Program-made: the position numbers and the translations under genes
Notes under the pieces: generated by a model
Told to the model about the DNA's origin: nothing
Database searches by the model: none
Seen by the model: only the letters and a program-made list of their open reading frames with translations
Shown here: positions 17,167 to 25,848 of the stretch, one piece after another
Layout of the letters: the number at the start of each line of letters is the position of its first letter
Position numbering within the stretch: the stretch's first letter is position 1
NCBI RefSeq assembly: GCF_051486985.1
Contig: NZ_JAHVDV010000020.1
Location: forward strand, 36,514 to 100,513
Direction of reading: 5' to 3'
DNA length: 64,000 nucleotides
Origin: CBFFRJ01 sp051486985
GTDB taxonomy: Bacteria; Pseudomonadota; Gammaproteobacteria; Enterobacterales; Enterobacteriaceae

Positions 17167-17987
17167 AGATGAATAAATCCGTCGTAGACATGTGCTGCCG
17201 GGCCGGTCATGTACAATGGTTGGCCCGGCCCTCTCCAGGCGATATCCAGCCGGCCGCCCGGCAAGTCGACTCGTACTTCGTCGGCCAGCAGACCCTGCTG
17301 AATGCCAACGGCGACGGCTGCACATGCGCCGCTGCCACAGGCCTGCGTTTCGCCAGCACCACGTTCATAAACGCGCAGACGAACAGCATCTCGTTTAACC
17401 ACCTGCATAAAACCAATATTGGCGCGCTCAGGGAAACGTTCATGGCTTTCCATCACCGGCCCCAGCGTTTCCACCGGCGCGGTGTCAACGTCATCAACCT
17501 GAATCACGCAATGTGGATTGCCCATTGAGACAACCCCGAACATTATGGTTTGCTCCGCTGCACGCATAATATAGGTCTTTTCCGCTTTGTTAGCGCGAAA
17601 CGGGACCTGCGATGGTTCAAAGTTAGGCTCGCCCATATTCACGCGCACCAGCTCGTCTTCCGTCACGCTTAATACCATTCGCCCGTTGGCGGTGCTGACG
17701 CGGATATCGCGTTTATTGGTGAGACCTTTGAGGCGGACAAAGCGGGCAAAGCAACGTGCGCCGTTGCCGCACTGCGACACTTCGCTGCCGTCCGCGTTAA
17801 AAATGCGGTAGTGGAAATCAAGTTCAGGATCATAAGGGGGTTCAACCACCAGTAACTGATCGAACCCGACGCCCAGGTGCCTGTCTGCCATACGGCGAAT
17901 AAGCTCCGGGGAGAAAAAGACATTCTGCGTCACCGCGTCGACGACCATAAAATCGTTGCCAAGGCCATGCATCTTCGAGAACTGCAT
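17163..17987 (-). CDS. dapF: DapF, diaminopimelate epimerase
   Basis: A 274-residue enzyme converting LL- to meso-diaminopimelate for lysine and peptidoglycan synthesis. The two catalytic cysteines lie in SQCGNGARCFARF (about residue 73) and TQACGSGACAAVAVG (about residue 217), one in each pseudosymmetric half. The N-terminal KMHGLGNDF is typical of the family. It follows lptM with a 44-base gap, and its stop overlaps the yigA start. Confidence 0.96.
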   Translation of the reverse strand: MQFSKMHGLGNDFMVVDAVTQNVFFSPELIRRMADRHLGVGFDQLLVVEPPYDPELDFHYRIFNADGSEVSQCGNGARCFARFVRLKGLTNKRDIRVSTANGRMVLSVTEDELVRVNMGEPNFEPSQVPFRANKAEKTYIMRAAEQTIMFGVVSMGNPHCVIQVDDVDTAPVETLGPVMESHERFPERANIGFMQVVKRDAVRLRVYERGAGETQACGSGACAAVAVGIQQGLLADEVRVDLPGGRLDIAWRGPGQPLYMTGPAAHVYDGFIHL

Positions 17988-18031
17988 TATCTACTCCAAT
18001 TACCTGCGCGGGTACGGAACGGGGATCGTAA

Positions 18032-18232
18032 TTAGTTAACCTGGCTCGGGCCACCGTTATCACCACGATCGTTACGATCCGGCGTAGTCGACTGGAGAAC
18101 GGGTGACGCTTTTTGCGTGGGCGGCGGCGCGTTTTTATCTGCCGGCGGGAAATACAACGGTCCTTTCAGACCACAGCCTGTCAGGCTGAATAAGGCCAGC
18201 ATTACGGCCAGCGTGCGACACACATCTTTCAT
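18032..18232 (-). CDS. lptM: LptM (YifL), small outer-membrane lipoprotein
   Basis: A 66-residue lipoprotein with signal peptide and lipobox LTGC (Cys20), then GLKGPLYFPPADKNAPPPTQK, a block nearly invariant in enterobacteria. E. coli LptM (formerly YifL) associates with the LptD-BamA translocon and promotes LptD oxidative maturation. It heads the operon with dapF and is divergent from cyaY. Confidence 0.92.
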   Translation of the reverse strand: MKDVCRTLAVMLALFSLTGCGLKGPLYFPPADKNAPPPTQKASPVLQSTTPDRNDRGDNGGPSQVN

Positions 18233-18369
18233 TGTAGGTAGCCTGTTAGTTCATCCTTTCTTTTATCTATCATCGCAGGAGAAGGCACAAAAGCAAGAGT
18301 TTGCACACACCCTGCATCGGGAAATATTTCGCGTTATACTGCCGCCATCACCTAAAACGGGAAACAACA

Positions 18370-18693
18370 ATGAACGACAGTGAATTTCATCGCCTGGCTG
18401 ACACCCTTTGGGAAACCATCGAGACGCGTCTGGACGACCGGGATAGCGACAGTGATATCGACTGCGAAATCAACGGCGGCGTGCTGACCCTCACTTTTGA
18501 AAACGGCAGCAAAATCATTATCAACCGTCAGGAACCTCTGCATCAGGTGTGGCTGGCGACTAAGCAGGGCGGCTACCACTTCGATCTCAAAGAGAACGAG
18601 TGGGTATGCGATCGCTCAGGTGAAACGTTCTGGGACTTGCTGGAACAAGCGGCGACGCAGCAGGCAGGCGAAGAGGTAAGCTTCCGGGGATAA
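18370..18693 (+). CDS. cyaY: CyaY, bacterial frataxin
   Basis: A 107-residue frataxin homologue. The acidic N-terminal helix (ETIETRLDDRDSDSD) binds iron, and the sheet carries LTLTFENGSKIIINRQ and QVWLATKQGGYHFD. CyaY is an iron-binding regulator of IscS in Fe-S assembly. The frame opens further upstream, but the ATG at 18370 (MNDSEFHRLAD) matches the family. It is convergent with cyaA across a 70-base gap. Confidence 0.95.
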   Translation: MNDSEFHRLADTLWETIETRLDDRDSDSDIDCEINGGVLTLTFENGSKIIINRQEPLHQVWLATKQGGYHFDLKENEWVCDRSGETFWDLLEQAATQQAGEEVSFRG

Positions 18694-18695
18694 CG

Positions 18696-18763
18696 GCTCG
18701 TTTTGCTGCTCTCTGCCGGGAGAGGAGTGGGGTGAGGGCATCAGGCCGCACCCCAACAGGGAG
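18696..18763. repeat. Short GC-rich palindromic spacer between cyaY and cyaA
   Basis: The gap holds a GGGTGAGGGCA stretch and GC-rich inverted segments, including CTGCCGGGAG and GGGGTG/CACCCC. The GGGTGAGGG-type sequence also occurs in the element at 48515-48861, so this may be a fragment of the same dispersed family. It could also serve as a bidirectional terminator. Confidence 0.35.
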
Positions 18764-21307
18764 TCAGGAGAAATACTGCTGCAACATCGGTGCGTCGTTA
18801 TCCTGACTGGCAGACGCGACCGGCGTAATGGACTGATTGCGGAACGGGATGACCTGCACCCGATTATCCACATTTACAATCTGATAGAACTGCGGCAGGT
18901 TAAAGTTGATAAAACTCGAGCCGTAGGTAAAGCGGTCATGAGACGAGGAGTAGAACCGGCTCACGTCACGCACCAGCTCCTCTTTGCTGCCTTCGCAGTG
19001 ATGATAGACTTCCGCGCGGTTGCTCTCATCCAGAATATAGATGTTGAAACCGTCATCGCCCGTCTCTTCAAAGAAGAATTGAATGATCCCTTCACTGGCA
19101 AAGCCATCCACCACTTGCGGCAGTTTAACGTGGTTGGTTTCGACCTGAACCGACAGACCGTGCAGCTTGTTATGCGAAATGGCGCCGTAAAACTCGATCG
19201 CATTTTCCAGTTTTTGCACCGACACATTAAGACGCTCGAAGAAAAGGCCCCAGGTCTGCCCGGCCACACGCAATGCCTTAAAGCGGCCCGTTTCCTGACG
19301 GGTGCTGGAGAGGCGAAGCTCAATGCACTCGGAAACCAACTGCTGGACGCGGGTACGTATTAACCCACGAAGGTGCTGGCTGTAACAGAACACCTCAACG
19401 CTGTCCGGCGGTGCCGCGTCCTGATGCATCTTGCCAAGGATGGTCTTCAGCGCTTCAATCATCGCCTGCTCGCCGTTAAAGTGTAGCGTGCGCACTTCAT
19501 TCCACGAGTTTCGATACAGCAGGTCGACGCTACCCACCAGGCAGTTTTGCTGCTCGCCAAAGCTGAACACATCCAGCTTACGGAAATCAAAATGCACAAC
19601 CTGGTTACGGAACGCCACGGTCGGGTCGTACTCCAGGTTGACGATAATGGCCAGATGACGAATTTCACATGGGCTGTAGAGGGCTTTTGGCGTGGGCGCA
19701 GGCAGGCGCAGCGGGAAGTGATGCGACACGTTCGCCACCATCTCCTGCAGTTTTGCCAGGTCGACAATACCATTGCCTTTTACATACAGATGCGTACGCG
19801 ACGTCAACAGACCATTAAACCACGCCCAGGCCACCAGTTTGTTCAGGTAGCGGTTATATTCCAGCGGTTGATGGCTGACGATAGAGTCCATGTTCGGGGC
19901 GCGGTTGTAGAGATACCAACCGGTGCGGTTCGCACGGCCTGGCGGAACATGGATAAAGGTTAAATTTGGCTCGGAGAGATCCGGCGAAATCTGCGGGTTA
20001 ACTAACGTAACTTTGCCCGGCAGCGCTTCAAACGCGGCATATAACTTACGGGTCAGCACACCGATGTCCTGCGGACTGGCGGAGACGCTCAGATTATTGC
20101 GGCGCGCAAAGCGGATCAGGTTACGGTAGCTCTGCATCATTGCATCAAGCAGTTCATTGTGCGCTTCACGCACCTGATCGATTTTCCAGTTTGCCCGGTT
20201 ATCCAGCATCGTGAGGCGAGCTTCGTCCCACCCCCACTCTTTGACTAACTGACTGACGACTTCTCGCCGCCAGCCAACACAGGCACGCTCACGGCTCAGT
20301 TTCTCACACACTTTTAAGTAGAAACATCGACGAACAAGGTCCAGGCGAGTGTGGTCTTCGATAGCGGTCAGATAGTGGGTTACGCGCTCCAGCATCATGC
20401 AGTAATGATCGAGACCGAACGAGACGATTTCGCCATCGTGCAGACGCTGTTTAATGTCTTTCGCCAGAAGGCGGGTGTTTGGATACTCCCAGGAATAGGC
20501 TTCAAGCAGCAATGTTTTCAACACCGCTTTGTACGGGGAGTCGATACTTTTATAGAGCTGCCAGAGGCTGGCGCCGAAATACTCTTCAGCAGACAGCGAG
20601 CTCAGGCCGCCGAGATCCAGCCATTCATTCGGCGTAAGTACACCCTGTGCGTAGAGGGTCATGACGTAGTCGTCATAGTGCTCTTCTTCATCGCCCGGCA
20701 CCATATTCCACAGAATACGCTTACCCGCCAGGCGCACAGCGGTGCGGTAGAATTCATCAAGCAACAAAATGTGCTGCGTGGAGCCACAGTCTTCACCACC
20801 CAGACTGCCGCTTTCATTATGGCGGAAGCGGTTTTCATCAATTAAGAAGAAGCTCACCTCGACGCCCAGCGATGCCGCCCAGCTCTCCAGCAGGCTACAT
20901 TTGCGCTGTAACAGCTGGCGTTCTTCATTATCAAGCCAGGACTGGTGACACACCCAGATATCAAGATCGGAAGAACAGCTCTGCCCTACCGAAGAGGTAC
21001 TCCCCATGGTATAGACGCCCGTAATCGGCAGTTCGCCTTTTGGCGACTCCTGCGCAGGCATGCCACGGTAGAGTTCGAGTTCATGCAGGTAGTGCAGTTG
21101 GGTTTCATCAGGCGTGTAAAGGCAGATGCCTTTTGGAACGTTACCATCGAGGTAACCCGGCATCAGCGGATGGTGATAGTGCAGCAATGTCGGCAGCAGA
21201 CTGTACACCTGCTGAAAAGCAGGTCCCATAGCAGCAAGCGCGCGGTCCACACGCAATTGATTTATGGCATCCAGTCTCTGTTTCAGAGTCTCAATATAGA
21301 GGTACAA
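18764..21307 (-). CDS. cyaA: CyaA, class I adenylate cyclase
   Basis: An 847-residue class I adenylate cyclase. The N-terminal catalytic half carries TMGSTSSVGQSCSSDLDIWVCHQ, the nucleotidyltransferase GS...DxD signature. The C-terminal half mediates regulation by phosphorylated EIIA-Glc of the glucose PTS. The start is the TTG at 21307 (leucine codon aligned with the E. coli Met1, YLYIETLKQRLDAINQ). The inefficient TTG start is also used in E. coli and limits enzyme level. The frame extends upstream to 21367 without a better start. A CRP site lies upstream, giving cAMP feedback. Confidence 0.96.
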   Translation of the reverse strand: MYLYIETLKQRLDAINQLRVDRALAAMGPAFQQVYSLLPTLLHYHHPLMPGYLDGNVPKGICLYTPDETQLHYLHELELYRGMPAQESPKGELPITGVYTMGSTSSVGQSCSSDLDIWVCHQSWLDNEERQLLQRKCSLLESWAASLGVEVSFFLIDENRFRHNESGSLGGEDCGSTQHILLLDEFYRTAVRLAGKRILWNMVPGDEEEHYDDYVMTLYAQGVLTPNEWLDLGGLSSLSAEEYFGASLWQLYKSIDSPYKAVLKTLLLEAYSWEYPNTRLLAKDIKQRLHDGEIVSFGLDHYCMMLERVTHYLTAIEDHTRLDLVRRCFYLKVCEKLSRERACVGWRREVVSQLVKEWGWDEARLTMLDNRANWKIDQVREAHNELLDAMMQSYRNLIRFARRNNLSVSASPQDIGVLTRKLYAAFEALPGKVTLVNPQISPDLSEPNLTFIHVPPGRANRTGWYLYNRAPNMDSIVSHQPLEYNRYLNKLVAWAWFNGLLTSRTHLYVKGNGIVDLAKLQEMVANVSHHFPLRLPAPTPKALYSPCEIRHLAIIVNLEYDPTVAFRNQVVHFDFRKLDVFSFGEQQNCLVGSVDLLYRNSWNEVRTLHFNGEQAMIEALKTILGKMHQDAAPPDSVEVFCYSQHLRGLIRTRVQQLVSECIELRLSSTRQETGRFKALRVAGQTWGLFFERLNVSVQKLENAIEFYGAISHNKLHGLSVQVETNHVKLPQVVDGFASEGIIQFFFEETGDDGFNIYILDESNRAEVYHHCEGSKEELVRDVSRFYSSSHDRFTYGSSFINFNLPQFYQIVNVDNRVQVIPFRNQSITPVASASQDNDAPMLQQYFS

Positions 21308-21400
21308 GACATATCGCCTGATGTTTACAGAAAAGCCAATTAAGCCGTTACCCTTTTTCGCCTTCATCTTTGAGGTAGTAAAGACGAAAAAATGGTCTAA

Positions 21401-21422
21401 AACGTGATCAATTTAACACCTT
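21401..21422 (-). promoter_or_regulatory. CRP-binding site in the cyaA promoter
   Basis: On the minus strand the region reads GGTGTTAAATTGATCACGTT, in which a TGTTA/ATCAC arrangement approximates the CRP half-sites (TGTGA, TCACA). The same sequence occurs in the E. coli cyaA P2 promoter, where CRP-cAMP represses. The rest of the roughly 300-base cyaA/hemC divergent region presumably holds the hemC promoters, but I could not assign them. Confidence 0.7.
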
Positions 21423-21615
21423 GCTCATTGACCGTAAAGAAAGATGCGCTACTTACCAGTGTAGCACCCTTCACTACGTGTAAATTCCCACTTACAACTG
21501 AGGCGAGTCTTATCGCGATGGTCAAACCCGCCACTTCCAGTGCATTAACCGCAAACCTGACACCCTAAGACAACAATGTTAGGATGGTCAACAGACGATA
21601 ATGACGGTAACAAGC

Positions 21616-22557
21616 ATGTTAGACAATGTTTTAAGAATTGCCACACGGCAAAGTCCCCTGGCGCTCTGGCAGGCACATTATGTTAAGACACAGCTGGAGG
21701 CACATCATGCCAACCTGACGGTTGAACTGGTGCCCATGGTTACCCGCGGCGATGTCATTCTGGATACTCCTCTGGCTAAAGTCGGTGGTAAAGGCTTATT
21801 TGTAAAAGAGCTGGAACTGGCTTTGCTTGAAAATCGTGCAGATATTGCGGTGCATTCGATGAAAGATGTGCCGGTAGACTTTCCAGAGGGGCTGGGTCTG
21901 GTAACCATCTGCGAGCGTGAAGATCCGCGCGATGCTTTCGTTTCCAATCACTTTAACTGTCTTGATGACTTGCCAGCGGGCAGCGTTGTCGGCACGTCAA
22001 GTTTACGCCGCCAGTGTCAACTGGCCGCACGTCGCCCGGATCTTGAGATTCGTTCCCTGCGAGGCAACGTAGGTACACGCTTAAGTAAACTCGACAACGG
22101 CGATTATGACGCGATTATTCTCGCCGTTGCAGGACTAAAACGTCTGGGTCTGGCAGCGCGTATCAAGCAAGCACTACCTCCTGAACTCTCTCTCCCGGCC
22201 GTCGGCCAGGGGGCGGTCGGGATTGAATGTCGGCTGGCGGATGAACACACACGAGCACTGCTCGCCCCGCTCAACCATGATGAAACGTCGCTGCGGGTTG
22301 CGGCTGAACGTGCCATGAATACGCGGCTTGAAGGCGGCTGCCAGGTGCCAATTGGCAGCTATGCTGAAATAACGGAGGGGGAGCTTTGGCTACGCGCCTT
22401 AGTCGGTGCACCGGATGGCTCTGACATTATTCGTGGCGAACGACGTGGCCAGCCGTCAGAGGCGGTCGAAATGGGCATTTCTCTCGCTGAAGAGCTGCTC
22501 GCAAACGGCGCTCGTGACATTCTGACCGACGTTTATAACGGAGACGCGCCTGCATGA
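21616..22557 (+). CDS. hemC: HemC, porphobilinogen deaminase
   Basis: A 313-residue hydroxymethylbilane synthase that polymerises four porphobilinogens. The dipyrromethane-cofactor Cys is in LEGGCQVPIGSY near residue 242, and the active-site blocks RIATRQSPLALWQA, SMKDVP and GTSSLRRQCQ are present. The ATG at 21616 (MLDNVLRIATR) is chosen over one 15 bases upstream by homology. First gene of hemCDXY, with its stop overlapping hemD (ATGA). Divergent from cyaA. Confidence 0.96.
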   Translation: MLDNVLRIATRQSPLALWQAHYVKTQLEAHHANLTVELVPMVTRGDVILDTPLAKVGGKGLFVKELELALLENRADIAVHSMKDVPVDFPEGLGLVTICEREDPRDAFVSNHFNCLDDLPAGSVVGTSSLRRQCQLAARRPDLEIRSLRGNVGTRLSKLDNGDYDAIILAVAGLKRLGLAARIKQALPPELSLPAVGQGAVGIECRLADEHTRALLAPLNHDETSLRVAAERAMNTRLEGGCQVPIGSYAEITEGELWLRALVGAPDGSDIIRGERRGQPSEAVEMGISLAEELLANGARDILTDVYNGDAPA

Positions 22558-23294
22558 GTATCCTTGTCACCCGTCCCTCTCCCGCAGGAGAGATACTTGT
22601 GAGCCGGTTGCGCGCTCTGGGGCTGGTGGCATGGAGCTTTCCGCTGATTGAGTTTTCCCCTGGACGCGAGCTGCATTCTCTCGCCGGGCGGTTGAATGCG
22701 CTCACCGCCAACGACATGGTTTTCATCCTTTCACAACATGCGGTGACCTTCGCCCAGGCTCACTTAAAACAGGCCCATACTACGTGGCCTGCAGACCCGG
22801 ACTATTTCGCGATTGGCCGCACAAGCGCGCTGGCACTGCATAAAGTCAGCGGTATTGATGTACGCTACCCGCTGGATCGTGAAATTAGCGAAGTCTTACT
22901 ACAATTGCCTGAATTACAAAGCATTGAGGGCAAACGTGCGCTAATCTTACGAGGCAATGGTGGCCGGGAATTACTAGGTCAAACCCTGCAGGAACGGGGC
23001 GCCATAGTAGAATTTTGTGAATGCTATCAACGCAGTATGAAATATTACGACGGCGCAGAAGAAGCGATGCGCTGGCACACGCGGGGGGTGACTACCCTGG
23101 TGGTAACCAGCGGCGAGATGTTACAGCAACTTTTTTCACTCACTCCACCCTGGTATCGTGAAAACTGGCTACTGGGTTGTCGACTGCTTGTCGTCAGTGA
23201 ACGTTTGGCGAACCTCGCCCGGGAATTGGGCTGGCAGGATATTCAGGTCGCCGATAACGCAGAAAACGATGCGCTGATTCGCGCATTACAATAA
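22554..23294 (+). CDS. hemD: HemD, uroporphyrinogen-III synthase
   Basis: A 246-residue protein with the two-lobed HemD fold. The N-terminal SILVTRPSPAGE starts lobe one, and RALILRGNGGRELLGQTLQERGA with CYQRSMKYYDG marks the second lobe. It cyclises hydroxymethylbilane with inversion of ring D. Sequence conservation is low, as is usual for the family. Coupled to hemC by a 4-base overlap. Confidence 0.93.
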   Translation: MSILVTRPSPAGEILVSRLRALGLVAWSFPLIEFSPGRELHSLAGRLNALTANDMVFILSQHAVTFAQAHLKQAHTTWPADPDYFAIGRTSALALHKVSGIDVRYPLDREISEVLLQLPELQSIEGKRALILRGNGGRELLGQTLQERGAIVEFCECYQRSMKYYDGAEEAMRWHTRGVTTLVVTSGEMLQQLFSLTPPWYRENWLLGCRLLVVSERLANLARELGWQDIQVADNAENDALIRALQ

Positions 23295-23315
23295 CACTCA
23301 TAATGGGAAGCCATA

Positions 23316-24473
23316 ATGACGGAACAACAACACTCCTCTGCCGTGGTTGAAGAGACCAAACAGGTTGATGGCACAACGCCGCCGCCCGAAAAAGCCGAGA
23401 AGAACAACCGCGCTGGCAAGACGAGTCTTGCACTGAGTGTGATTGCAATTGCTATCGCACTGGCCGCAGGCGTCGGTCTTTATGGCTGGGTCAAGCATCA
23501 GACCACCGTTATACGTGCGACGAACGACGAGCTGGCAAATCAGGTCATTGCTTTACAGCAGGCCCAGGATAAACAAAAAGCCGGGCTGGAAGACGTTATC
23601 AAGCAGCAAGCGACGCAGCTGGACGAAGCCAAAAACCAGCAGGCCGCACTCAACAAGCAGTTGGATGAGTTGCAGCAAAAAGTGGCGACGATATCCGGCT
23701 CTGACGCTAAAACCTGGCTGCTGGCCCAGGCTGATTTCCTGGTCAAACTGGCCGGGCGTAAGCTCTGGAGCGATCAGGATGCCACGACGGCCGCTGCACT
23801 GTTGAAAAGCGCCGATATCAGCCTTGCTGAAATGAATGATCCCAGCCTGATTACCGCTCGTCGCGCCATCACCGAGGATATCACTGCTCTGTCTGCTATC
23901 ACTCAGGTGGACTATGACGGCATTATTCTGAAGGTGAATCAGTTATCCAATCAGATAGATAACCTGCGCCTTGCGGACAATAACGACGACGATTCTCCGA
24001 TGGACGCCGATAGCAGCGAGCTCTCCAGCTCTATTACCGAATGGCGCGTAAACCTTCAGAAAAGCTGGCAGAGCTTTATGGACAGCTTTATTACTATTCG
24101 CCGCCGCGATGACACGGCGGTTCCGCTGCTGGCACCTAATCAGGACGTCTATCTGCGTGAAAATATCCGTTCGCGGCTGTTAGTAGCGGCGCAGGCGGTT
24201 CCTCGTCATCAGGAAGAGACCTACAAGCAGGCGCTGGATAATGTGTCGACCTGGGTTCGCGCCTACTACGACACTGAAGATGCGACCACCAAAGCGTTCC
24301 TTGAAGAGCTTGATAAGCTCGATCAGCAAAGCATCGCGATGGAGATCCCGGATGCGCTGCAAAGTCAGCCTATTCTTGAAAAACTGATGCAAACCCGCGT
24401 GCGTAATTTGCTGACGCAACCCGGGGCGGATGCGCCTCAATCCGCACCCGCTAACGCACCGCAGGGAGAATAA
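23316..24473 (+). CDS. hemX: HemX, membrane-anchored protein of the hem operon
   Basis: A 385-residue protein. A polar N-terminus (EKAEKNNRAGK) is followed by one transmembrane helix at about residues 34-54 (LSVIAIAIALAAGVGLYGWV). A long Gln/Lys-rich coiled coil (about 65-125) and a helical C-terminal domain with DxxxWLLAQADFLVKLAGRKLW follow. It is often annotated as uroporphyrinogen-III methyltransferase, but no SAM-binding motif is visible. Its true role is unresolved. It lies 21 bases after hemD and two bases before hemY. Confidence 0.92.
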   Translation: MTEQQHSSAVVEETKQVDGTTPPPEKAEKNNRAGKTSLALSVIAIAIALAAGVGLYGWVKHQTTVIRATNDELANQVIALQQAQDKQKAGLEDVIKQQATQLDEAKNQQAALNKQLDELQQKVATISGSDAKTWLLAQADFLVKLAGRKLWSDQDATTAAALLKSADISLAEMNDPSLITARRAITEDITALSAITQVDYDGIILKVNQLSNQIDNLRLADNNDDDSPMDADSSELSSSITEWRVNLQKSWQSFMDSFITIRRRDDTAVPLLAPNQDVYLRENIRSRLLVAAQAVPRHQEETYKQALDNVSTWVRAYYDTEDATTKAFLEELDKLDQQSIAMEIPDALQSQPILEKLMQTRVRNLLTQPGADAPQSAPANAPQGE

Positions 24474-24475
24474 TC

Positions 24476-25672
24476 ATGCTGAAAGTATTATTGCTCTTTG
24501 CACTGTTACTGGCGGGTATTGTAGTTGGCCCGATGATCGCGGGTCACCAGGGTTATGTGCTTATCCAGACGGATAATTACAATATTGAAACCAGTGTTAC
24601 CGGCCTTGTCATCATTCTGATTCTTGCCCTTGTGGTGTTGTTTGCTATTGAGTGGCTGTTACGGCGGATTTTCCGTACCGGGGCGCACACGCGCGGCTGG
24701 TTCGTGGGTCGTAAGCGCCGTCGCGCCCGTAAACAGACGGAACAGGCATTGCTGAAACTGGCCGAAGGTGATTACCAGCAGGTTGAGAAGCTTATGGCGA
24801 AGAACGCCGATCACGCTGAACAACCGGTGGTGAACTACCTGCTGGCTGCCGAAGCAGCCCAGCAGCGTGGCGATGAGATCCGTGCCAATCAGCATCTGGA
24901 ACGTGCCACTGAGCTGGCCGGTCACGATCTTATCCCGGTCGAGATCACCCGCGTACGTTTGCAGCTCGCGCGCAATGAAAATCACGCCGCACGACATGGC
25001 GTCGATAAGCTGCTGGAAATTACGCCTCGCCATCCTGAAGTCTTGCGCCTTGCTGAACAAGCCTATATTCGTACCGGGGCATGGAGTTCGTTGCTGGATA
25101 TCATTCCGTCCATGACGAAAGCCAATGTTGGCGATGAAGCCCAGCGTGATGCCCTCCAGCAGCAGGCGTGGATTGGCCTGATGGATCAGGCGCGAGCCGA
25201 TCAGGGCAGCGAAGGGCTGAAAACCTGGTGGAAAAACCAGAGCCGTAAAACTCGCCATCAGCCACTGTTACAAGTGGCAATGGCCGAGCATCTGATTGAA
25301 TGTAACGATCACGATACCGCGCAGGAAATTATTCTTGATGGCCTTAAACGTCACTATGAAGAGCGGCTGGTGATGGTTATTCCACGCCTGAAAACCAACA
25401 ACCCCGAGCAGGTTGAAAAGGTGCTTCGTCAACACATTAAGACCCAGGGCGACCGGCCGCTGTTGTGGAGTACGCTGGGACAATCGTTGATGAAACATGG
25501 CGAATGGAAAGAAGCCTGCCTGGCGTTTCGCGCGGCGATAAAACAGCGTCCGGATGCGTTTGACTATGCCTGGCTGGCAGATTGTCTTGACCGACTCCAT
25601 CAGCCCGAAGAGGCTGCCACCATGCGTCGTGACGGCTTGTTGCTGACGCTGCAGAACAATCCACCTTCCTGA
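24476..25672 (+). CDS. hemY: HemY, TPR-containing inner-membrane protein
   Basis: A 398-residue protein. Two N-terminal membrane helices (VLLLFALLLAGIVVGP and VIILILALVVLFAIEWLL) precede a basic stretch (GRKRRRARKQT) and a series of TPR-like helical repeats in the cytoplasm or periplasm (residues about 85-390). In enterobacteria it is the last gene of hemCDXY; the name is shared with, but unrelated to, Bacillus protoporphyrinogen oxidase. Its role in haem synthesis is indirect or unknown. A strong terminator follows. Confidence 0.93.
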   Translation: MLKVLLLFALLLAGIVVGPMIAGHQGYVLIQTDNYNIETSVTGLVIILILALVVLFAIEWLLRRIFRTGAHTRGWFVGRKRRRARKQTEQALLKLAEGDYQQVEKLMAKNADHAEQPVVNYLLAAEAAQQRGDEIRANQHLERATELAGHDLIPVEITRVRLQLARNENHAARHGVDKLLEITPRHPEVLRLAEQAYIRTGAWSSLLDIIPSMTKANVGDEAQRDALQQQAWIGLMDQARADQGSEGLKTWWKNQSRKTRHQPLLQVAMAEHLIECNDHDTAQEIILDGLKRHYEERLVMVIPRLKTNNPEQVEKVLRQHIKTQGDRPLLWSTLGQSLMKHGEWKEACLAFRAAIKQRPDAFDYAWLADCLDRLHQPEEAATMRRDGLLLTLQNNPPS

Positions 25673-25676
25673 ATCT

Positions 25677-25700
25677 ACGGGGCCATATGGCCCCGTTTTT
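25677..25700 (+). terminator. Rho-independent terminator of hemCDXY
   Basis: A perfect 8-bp stem, ACGGGGCC and GGCCCCGT, with loop ATAT is followed by TTTT, directly after the hemY stop. Confidence 0.92.
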
Positions 25701-25848
25701 AACTGTTAACGTCGCGTTTCTGTGCTACAGTTTTTTGGTCTTTAAAAACGGATCGCTCCCGCCAATGTAACGATTTCCCTGAGTTACCCATTTTTTTTAT
25801 ATGCAGCTTTTCGCTGTAGGGCATGACTCGTTTAGGGAAATCCACATC